Shown: piece after piece, positions 4,932 through 10,475 of the stretch | How the letters are laid out: each line of letters starts with the position of its first letter | Position numbering within the stretch: the first letter of the stretch is position 1 | Source: Candidatus Gastranaerophilales bacterium | GTDB taxonomy: Bacteria; Cyanobacteriota; Vampirovibrionia; Gastranaerophilales; Gastranaerophilaceae | Assembly (NCBI GenBank): GCA_021202305.1 | Contig: JAJQDG010000188.1 | Location: forward strand, 1 to 10,475 | Length of the DNA: 10,475 bases | Reading direction: 5' to 3' | Notes under the pieces: model-generated | The model's database searches: none | Told to the model about the DNA's origin: nothing | The model's input: the letters and a program-made list of their open reading frames with translations, nothing else | Position numbers and translations under genes: made by a program

Positions 4932-7900
4932 ATGTTTTCCAAATTTTTTATAGAAAGACCGCGTTTTGCAATAGTTGTTTCACTGGTTATTGTTCTTGTG
5001 GGGCTTATATGTCTTAAAACGCTTCCGCTGGAAGAATACCCCGATATCACACCGCCGCAGGTTGTCGTTATAGCAACATACACGGGTGCAAGTTCGGAAG
5101 TTGTCGAATCTACGGTAGCTCAGCCTATTGAAGCGCAGGTAAACGGTGTTGAGGATATGATTTATATGTCCTCAACTTCAAGCAACGGCTCTTACAGGCT
5201 CAATGTTTATTTCAAAACAGGTACCGATCCTGATATGGCAATGGTAAAAGTTCAAAACAGGGTTTCGCTTGCAACGCCAAGACTTCCATCCGAAGTACAA
5301 AGATACGGACTTACTACAAAAAGGTCAACTTCAGGCGCAGGTCTTGTTATGTATTCAATGTATTCGCCTGACGGCTCAAAAGATTTGGTTGAAATTTCAA
5401 ATTATGCCTCTATTTATCTAAAAGATGAACTTGCCCGTGTAAACGGCGTTGGCGAAGTTAACGTATACGGCGCAAGAGATTATTCAATTCGTGTTTGGCT
5501 GGATGCAAACAAAATGGCGGCATTAAATGTGTCGCCGCTTGAAATTCAAGAGGCAATTGAAGGGCAAAATGTACAAATTGCCGCGGGCGATATCGGCGCA
5601 GAACCGCTAGTTAACAAACATCAGTTAAAAATGACCCTAAAAACCACAGGCAGACTGACAACACCGGAGCAATTCGGAAATATCGTGGTAAGGTCCAATA
5701 CAGACGGTTCGATGATTAAAATAAAAGATGTTGCGCGTATTGAATTGGGCGGTGAAAAATATTCAAACATGGGGCGTTTTAACGGGCAGGAAAATGCCGT
5801 TATGTCCATTATGCAATTATCTGACGCTAATGCAATTCAAGTTGCAAACGATTGTAATAAAAAAATGGAAGAACTTTCAAAAAGCTTTCCCGACGGTATC
5901 GGATATAAAATTTTGCATGATACAACAGAAACTATAAAAGAATCGCTGGCAGAAGTTGTGCATGCAATTGTTCTTGCCGTTATACTGGTTACAATAGTTG
6001 TATACATGTTTTTAGGCGACTGGCGCACTTCGCTTGTGCCTTTTGTTTCAATTCCTGTTTCATTGATAGGTACTCTTATTATATTTGCAATGCTCGGCAT
6101 TTCGATTAACACATTAACTCTTTTCGGGTTTGTGCTTGCGGTCGGCACGGTAGTTGACGACAGTATCGTCGTTGTTGAAAATGTCCAGAGACATATTGAA
6201 ATGGGAAAAACTCCAAAAGAAGCAACTTTAATTTCAATGGATGAAATAACCGGTGCGGTTGTTGCAACATCACTTGTTCTTATGGCAGTTTTTGTTCCCT
6301 GCTGTTTTATATCAGGTATTTCGGGTAAAATGTTCCAGCAGTTTGCAGTTACAATTGCGGCTTCCATAGGCTTTTCCGTTGTTGTGGCGCTTACTCTTGC
6401 ACCTGCGCTTTGTGCAACAATATTAAGAGGCAAGGATGAAATTCCAAACCGTACTTTTTATGAAAAATTCAGGGAATTATATAAAGAATACTGGAGCAAA
6501 AAACACCCCAAGACATTTAAAGGTAAAATGCGCGCCTGGGGCGAGTTTTTTGCAGCCGCATGGGAAATTTGCATTAAAAAATATAACCGCTTTTTTGACA
6601 GGGTTAAAAAAGTTTTCCTTGAAGGTTCGGATTATTTCATTAGAAGCGGCATTAAAACGACGCTTGTATACTTTTTAATTCTTATATGCTTCGGTATAAT
6701 GTTTAAAATGCTTCCCACGGGCTTTTTGCCGGAAGCCGATATGGGCGCGGTTTTAACAAATATTATAATGCCTGACGGCACTTCGCTTTCAAGAACGTCA
6801 GATGTTTCTCTGGGCATAGAAGAAAAAGTGTTAAAATTGCCCGGAATAAAACAGGTGGGCGGCATTATAGGTTTAAACGGCGATAACTCGGCGCTTGTAA
6901 TTACCGTATTTAAACCTTTTTCGGAAAGAAAACAGCCCTCTTTTATAAGAAAACTTTTTATGAACGATGAAGAAAAATATAAATATGAAACTACTCTCAG
7001 CGATTTTAAAAGAAACGTAAATGCTATAACTTCACAGTATAAAGAAGGTTCCATGGTTACGTTTGTTCCGCCTGCAATATCCGGCATGAGTATGTTTGGC
7101 GGGTTTGAATACCAATTTTTGGACAAAGGCGACAGAACTTCGCAAGAACTGTACAATGATGCCATGAAGTTAATTATGAATGCTAACCGGAGTCCGAAAT
7201 TAACCAGTGTGTTTACTCAATTTAACGCAAATATTCCGCAATTTCTAATTGATATTGATTATGAAAAATTAAAATCTCAAAATATATCGGAAGCTGAAGT
7301 GTCCGCCGCATTATCTTCACAATTCGGCGCATACTACGTAAATGACTTTAACCTTAAAGGAAGGGTATTCAGGGTTATGGTTCAAGCAGATGAACCCTTT
7401 AGAAGCGTTCCTTCCGATATGAATAAAGTTTATATTAAGTCAAATAACGGTACATCTGCGCCATTAAGCTCCGTATTAAAAATAACTCCCGTAACAGGGC
7501 CATATAGTATTACAAGATACAATCTTTATCCTTCCATTCAAATTCAGGGTTCTCCTGCAAAAGGACAGTCATCAGGTGATGCGATTAAAGAAATGGAGCG
7601 AATTTCAGACGAAATGATGGGTTCTGATTTAGGGTTCGCATGGTCGGGTACATCTTTGCAGGAAATTGAATCTACAGGGCAAACAGGTACCGTGCTTTTA
7701 ATGTCGTTAGTGTTTGTATATTTGTTTCTTGTTGCATTATATGAAAGCTGGATGCTCCCCATAGGCGTTATGCTGATTACACCTATTGCAATGCTCGGGG
7801 CAGTTTTTCTTCAATATGTTACGGGGAACCAGCTTGACATTTATGCGCAGATAGGTCTTATCATGTTAATAGGGCTTGCCGCAAAACAGGCAATTTTAAT

Positions 7901-8234
7901 TGTTGAATTTGCGAAAACCGCAAGAGAGGATGAGAACATGAGCGTGTATGAGGCTTCAATGGAAGCTGCAAGTTTAAGATTTCGCGCCGTTATGATGACG
8001 GGCATTGCTTTTATTTTAGGTATGGTGCCTCTGGTTATTGCAACCGGTGCCGGTTCTGAAAGCAGAAGGTCTTTAGGCACGGCAGTATTTGGCGGAATGA
8101 TAGTTGCAGTTACGGTGGGTGCAATTTTGGTTCCCGCATTTTATGCTCATATTCAAAATAACAGAGAAAAAGCAAAAACCATGAATGCAAACAGAAAACA
8201 AAAACATATTGAGGATATCAGAGAAAATGAATAA
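4932..8234 (+). CDS. RND multidrug efflux transporter, HAE1 (AcrB/MexB) type
   Basis: An inner-membrane proton-driven exporter that works as a trimer and takes drugs, bile salts or other amphipathic compounds from the periplasm and outer leaflet. The 1100-residue product has the standard layout: TM1 (12-29), first periplasmic porter/docking part (about 30-338), TM2-TM6 (about 340-495), a cytoplasmic loop, TM7 (574-594), second periplasmic part (about 595-915) and TM8-TM12 (about 919-1072). The proton-relay residues are all present: Asp409-Asp410 in TM4 ([15 protein letters not shown]), Lys985 in TM10 ([15 protein letters not shown]), and Arg1016 and Thr1023 in TM11 ([10 protein letters not shown]). 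The start [12 protein letters not shown] is typical of the family. It is about 50 residues longer than E. coli AcrB, mostly in the TM6-TM7 loop and in an insert near 667-685. The stretch matching the AcrB switch loop (about 643-652) looks short. AAGGA overlaps the upstream stop and serves as ribosome-binding site. Substrates cannot be read from the sequence. Confidence 0.97.
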   Translation: MFSKFFIERPRFAIVVSLVIVLVGLICLKTLPLEEYPDITPPQVVVIATYTGASSEVVESTVAQPIEAQVNGVEDMIYMSSTSSNGSYRLNVYFKTGTDPDMAMVKVQNRVSLATPRLPSEVQRYGLTTKRSTSGAGLVMYSMYSPDGSKDLVEISNYASIYLKDELARVNGVGEVNVYGARDYSIRVWLDANKMAALNVSPLEIQEAIEGQNVQIAAGDIGAEPLVNKHQLKMTLKTTGRLTTPEQFGNIVVRSNTDGSMIKIKDVARIELGGEKYSNMGRFNGQENAVMSIMQLSDANAIQVANDCNKKMEELSKSFPDGIGYKILHDTTETIKESLAEVVHAIVLAVILVTIVVYMFLGDWRTSLVPFVSIPVSLIGTLIIFAMLGISINTLTLFGFVLAVGTVVDDSIVVVENVQRHIEMGKTPKEATLISMDEITGAVVATSLVLMAVFVPCCFISGISGKMFQQFAVTIAASIGFSVVVALTLAPALCATILRGKDEIPNRTFYEKFRELYKEYWSKKHPKTFKGKMRAWGEFFAAAWEICIKKYNRFFDRVKKVFLEGSDYFIRSGIKTTLVYFLILICFGIMFKMLPTGFLPEADMGAVLTNIIMPDGTSLSRTSDVSLGIEEKVLKLPGIKQVGGIIGLNGDNSALVITVFKPFSERKQPSFIRKLFMNDEEKYKYETTLSDFKRNVNAITSQYKEGSMVTFVPPAISGMSMFGGFEYQFLDKGDRTSQELYNDAMKLIMNANRSPKLTSVFTQFNANIPQFLIDIDYEKLKSQNISEAEVSAALSSQFGAYYVNDFNLKGRVFRVMVQADEPFRSVPSDMNKVYIKSNNGTSAPLSSVLKITPVTGPYSITRYNLYPSIQIQGSPAKGQSSGDAIKEMERISDEMMGSDLGFAWSGTSLQEIESTGQTGTVLLMSLVFVYLFLVALYESWMLPIGVMLITPIAMLGAVFLQYVTGNQLDIYAQIGLIMLIGLAAKQAILIVEFAKTAREDENMSVYEASMEAASLRFRAVMMTGIAFILGMVPLVIATGAGSESRRSLGTAVFGGMIVAVTVGAILVPAFYAHIQNNREKAKTMNANRKQKHIEDIRENE

Positions 8235-9957
8235 AAATAAATTCGGATATTTGATATTGCCCTTTATTATGGGCGGGTTGGCTGCAGTTTGGGCAAGTGA
8301 GCCGATTATTATAGATGAAAACGAAGCAAACGTTGAAGCTTCAATACCCGTTTTTAGCAGTGCGAATATAGATAAAATGATACAAAATTCTTCTGTGCAA
8401 AATGCACAGGAGGCGCAAAATAAATTAGCCGCACAAAATGCAGATACAACAGAAGAAGCTAAAAATTCGGATAAATCCGAAAGCACGCTTGAAAATAATG
8501 CAGCATTAGAATCCAAAAACTCTATTGAAACCGAGGAAATACAAAACGCCGAAGAAGAAATCACTCTTGAAAATTCAACTAAATCAAAACAGAAAAAGAA
8601 AAAACAAAAAAAGGCAAAAGACGATTATTCGGAATATTTAATTCCTAATGACGGTTATTTGCCTGTCGGCAATACGGAAGATAAACAGATATATATTCAG
8701 GGTTCGGTTTCAAAAACCGAACAATTGAGCCTTTCTGATTGTCTTGAACTTGCCCTGCAAAATAACCCGAAAATTAAAGCTGCTTACGCAAATTCTTCTG
8801 CCGTAAAGGAAAACAAGGTTCAGACAATTTCAAATTATACGCCCAATATTTCAACAAATACGGGAATTTCACGCATAAAAGCCGACCCTACAAGTTCGGG
8901 TTCTTCTTCTTCATCATATTCCAAGTATCTTTTAGGAACAATTTCTCTTTCGCAGCTTGTTTATGATTTTGGCATAACTCAAAATCAATATACGATTAAT
9001 AAGCTTGAATGGGAAGTTTCAAAACAAAATATAGAATCGGTCGTAAATACCGTAGTGTGTGATGTTAAAGATGCTTATTACAACCTTCTTTATACAATAA
9101 GCGCCAAACAGGTGCGGCAGGAAACGGTTGAGCAGTATGAAGATACATATAAGCAGGCAAAAGCTTTTTATGAAATAGGTACAAAGCCAAAAGTAGATGT
9201 TACCATTGCTTCGGCAAATTTGGCAGATGCGCGTTCTAATTATATTCAGGCTTCAAATGCCGTGGATATTGCAGTTTCAAAACTAAATAATGCAATGGGT
9301 ACGCCGTTTATTGCACCGTACGTTGTTGATACCTCAATGCCTTTACAGCAAACGGATATAACAATGCATGATGCTATTGAAATTGCAAATCAGGCGCGTC
9401 CGGATTTGAAAATGGCTATAGAACAGCTTAAAATGGCGGATCAAAGCGTTAGATTGGCAAAAAAGGCATTTGCGCCTCAAATTTCTGTTGCTGCGGATTT
9501 ATCAATGGGCGGAAGAAGCGATTTTACCGATAAAAGCTGGTATACTGTGGGCGGGTATTTTAGTTTTCCTGTTATAAATCCTGTTTCATTGACAAGCCAG
9601 GTAAAGCAGCTAAAGGCTCAATACGAGCAGCAAAAATATAATACAACATCCTCTGTAAATGATATTTACTATGAAATTCAAACTGCCTATGTTCAGTTGA
9701 ATGATGCCAGAGAAAGAATAGTTGCTTCAAAAATTGCGGTTCAAGAAGCAAGAGAAAGCTATGAACAATCTCAGGGCAGATACAAAGCAGGCGTTTGCGA
9801 TGCAATTGAATTAAAAGAGTCGCAAATTACATACGAAAATGCAAAATTAGCGTATATTTCAAATATATATACATACAATAGCGCAAAAGCAAGTTTAGAA
9901 AAGGCAATAGGGCAGTCTGTCAAGGTATCGGATGTTCAGGAAAATGTTGAAATATAA
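8227..9957 (+). CDS. TolC-type outer-membrane efflux channel with long N-terminal extension
   Basis: The exit duct of the pump. I chose ATG 8227, not the in-frame ATG 8185, because it places a signal peptide exactly at the N-terminus: [20 protein letters not shown], with likely cleavage after Ala23 (VWA|SEP). The ORF then overlaps the RND stop by 8 bases, with GAG just upstream. The 576-residue protein has two outer-membrane-efflux repeats: residues about 166-365 ([20 protein letters not shown], then the beta strand [14 protein letters not shown]) and about 376-565 ([27 protein letters not shown], then [20 protein letters not shown]). No lipobox cysteine is present. Residues 24-165 are an unusual polar, low-complexity extension rich in Asn, Glu and Ser, with a Lys-rich patch [15 protein letters not shown] at 119-133. 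TolC proteins normally begin the first repeat soon after the signal peptide. It is the last gene of the operon and is followed by a hairpin. Confidence 0.93.
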   Translation: MNKNKFGYLILPFIMGGLAAVWASEPIIIDENEANVEASIPVFSSANIDKMIQNSSVQNAQEAQNKLAAQNADTTEEAKNSDKSESTLENNAALESKNSIETEEIQNAEEEITLENSTKSKQKKKKQKKAKDDYSEYLIPNDGYLPVGNTEDKQIYIQGSVSKTEQLSLSDCLELALQNNPKIKAAYANSSAVKENKVQTISNYTPNISTNTGISRIKADPTSSGSSSSSYSKYLLGTISLSQLVYDFGITQNQYTINKLEWEVSKQNIESVVNTVVCDVKDAYYNLLYTISAKQVRQETVEQYEDTYKQAKAFYEIGTKPKVDVTIASANLADARSNYIQASNAVDIAVSKLNNAMGTPFIAPYVVDTSMPLQQTDITMHDAIEIANQARPDLKMAIEQLKMADQSVRLAKKAFAPQISVAADLSMGGRSDFTDKSWYTVGGYFSFPVINPVSLTSQVKQLKAQYEQQKYNTTSSVNDIYYEIQTAYVQLNDARERIVASKIAVQEARESYEQSQGRYKAGVCDAIELKESQITYENAKLAYISNIYTYNSAKASLEKAIGQSVKVSDVQENVEI

Positions 9958-9970
9958 ATAAAATTTCTGC

Positions 9971-9999
9971 GGAAAAATTTTTATTTTTCCCTTATTTTT
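9971..9999 (+). terminator. rho-independent terminator of the efflux operon
   Basis: GGAAAAA (9971-9977) and TTTTTCC (9984-9990) form a 7-bp stem with a 6-base loop, followed by CTTATTTTT. It starts 14 bases after the stop of the channel gene. It may also act on the - strand, where the stem is followed by a T-rich stretch, and so serve the convergent kinase gene. Confidence 0.5.
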
Positions 10000-10026
10000 C
10001 CGGATGTTCCTATGTTTTGCAGCTAT

Positions 10027-10070
10027 TTTAAAACCGTTTTTTATTGAATTTAAAACCGGCTTTTATATTT
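10027..10070. repeat. imperfect 22-bp tandem repeat, two copies
   Basis: TTTAAAACCG is found at 10027-10036 and 10049-10058, and the following TTTTAT is also shared, giving about 16 of 22 matching positions between the two units. It fills the gap between the convergent genes. CCG/CGG with flanking A and T runs can also fold as a weak hairpin. No further copies are seen. Confidence 0.4.
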
Positions 10071-10081
10071 TAATTTGAATT

Positions 10082-10475
10082 TTATGAATTAATGGGCAGG
10101 GGCAGAATAATTCTAAATATTGAGCCTTCGCCCTTTTTTGACTCTGCTTCTAAAATGCCTTTGTGTTTTTTTATTATTTTATTTGAAAGATAAAGCCCGA
10201 GTCCGCTTGAAATATGTGTTTTGTTTGTAATTGTGTAATATTTATTGAAGATTTTTTTAATCTCATTTTCATCAATTCCTTCGCCGTAATCAACAACATC
10301 AATTGAAAAAGTGTCGCCTGTACGGTTTAGATAAACATCTATCTTGTTTTCTGTCTTGCTGTGGTCAATCGCATTTATTATTAAATTATTTAGAACCCTT
10401 TTTATCAAAAATTTATCAAAACTTACGTATAAATTTTTTGCATTATTATGAAAAATAATCTCTATATTGTTTGAT
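10082..10475 (-). CDS. sensor histidine kinase, C-terminal ATPase domain (5' end beyond window)
   Basis: The frame is open from the right edge of the window to TAA at 10082, about 130 residues. TTG at 10408 is an internal codon, not the start. The visible part is the HATPase (CA) domain that binds ATP and phosphorylates the kinase's own histidine. It has an N-box LNNLIINAIDHSK (about 10360-10400), G1 box DYGEGID, F-box-like IFNKYY and G2 box SSGLGLYLSN, ending with GEGSIFRIILPLP. All key Asn, Asp and Gly residues are present, in contrast to the PAS pseudokinase at the left of the window. The sensor, membrane and DHp parts are off-window, so the signal and the partner response regulator are unknown. 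It converges on the efflux operon; nothing in the sequence shows that it controls the pump. Confidence 0.92.
   Translation of the reverse strand, partial: SNNIEIIFHNNAKNLYVSFDKFLIKRVLNNLIINAIDHSKTENKIDVYLNRTGDTFSIDVVDYGEGIDENEIKKIFNKYYTITNKTHISSGLGLYLSNKIIKKHKGILEAESKKGEGSIFRIILPLPINS

Noticed and set aside
5837..6433. Long - strand ORF (198 codons) inside the RND gene
   Set aside because: It is the antisense shadow of a strongly conserved coding region, with Thr/Ser/Ile-rich composition and no motif.
6632..7165. Long - strand ORF (177 codons) inside the RND gene
   Set aside because: Another antisense shadow of the transporter; no domain features or ribosome-binding site.
8185..8226. Upstream in-frame ATG (8185) as start of the TolC-type gene
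   Set aside because: It would bury the signal peptide behind 14 charged residues and lie deep inside the RND gene; ATG 8227 fits far better.
8073..8564. - strand ORF (163 codons) across the RND/channel junction
   Set aside because: Its Ser/Ala/Phe-rich composition mirrors the codons of the real genes on the + strand.

Overview
The window is AT-rich DNA from a diderm (Gram-negative-type) bacterium. It encodes a complete tripartite efflux pump that includes an outer-membrane TolC-type channel with a signal peptide. Codon use, A/T-rich spacers and gene style look uniform throughout, and I see no insertion sequence, tRNA, rRNA, CRISPR array or obvious transferred island. The style reminds me of gut Melainabacteria (Gastranaerophilales) and similar AT-rich uncultured diderms. 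That is an impression only; no marker gene here fixes the taxonomy.

Layout, left to right. (1) 1-155 is a leader region with a 13-bp palindrome and a weak promoter. (2) 156-2363 is a two-gene operon on the + strand: a PAS-domain histidine-kinase-like protein that has lost its phospho-accepting histidine and most ATP-binding motifs, directly followed (TAA|ATG, no gap) by a complete MalK/UgpC/MsmX-type ABC-importer ATPase with no permease or binding protein nearby. (3) 2364-2696 is a spacer with a 19-codon signal-peptide-like ORF, a candidate terminator and a possible 52-residue protein on the - strand. (4) 2697-3389 (- strand) is an unfamiliar 230-residue protein with one canonical EF-hand loop. 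(5) 3390-3640 is a divergent promoter region with a 16-bp-spaced direct repeat, a palindrome between the two promoters and two tiny coupled ORFs in the efflux leader. (6) 3641-9957 is the efflux operon: membrane fusion protein, RND (HAE1-type) transporter and TolC-type channel, packed tightly with an 8-bp overlap between the last two. (7) 9958-10081 is a convergent spacer with a hairpin terminator and a 22-bp imperfect tandem repeat. (8) 10082-10475 (- strand) is the C-terminal ATPase part of a normal sensor histidine kinase that runs off the right edge.

How the genes work together: the three efflux genes make one machine. The RND protein in the inner membrane uses the proton gradient to move substrates, the fusion protein bridges the periplasm, and the TolC-type protein forms the exit duct. 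No TetR, MarR or response-regulator gene lies beside them, so control must come from elsewhere or from the leader. The PAS pseudokinase/ATPase pair suggests a sensory protein tied to a shared sugar-importer ATPase.

The points most worth a second look are the pseudokinase and its coupling to an orphan ABC ATPase, and the oppositely charged extra segments on the fusion protein (acidic C-terminal tail) and the channel (long N-terminal extension with a lysine patch). The efflux leader peptides and the EF-hand protein divergent from the pump are also worth checking. I found no clear evidence of a wholly new multi-gene system.
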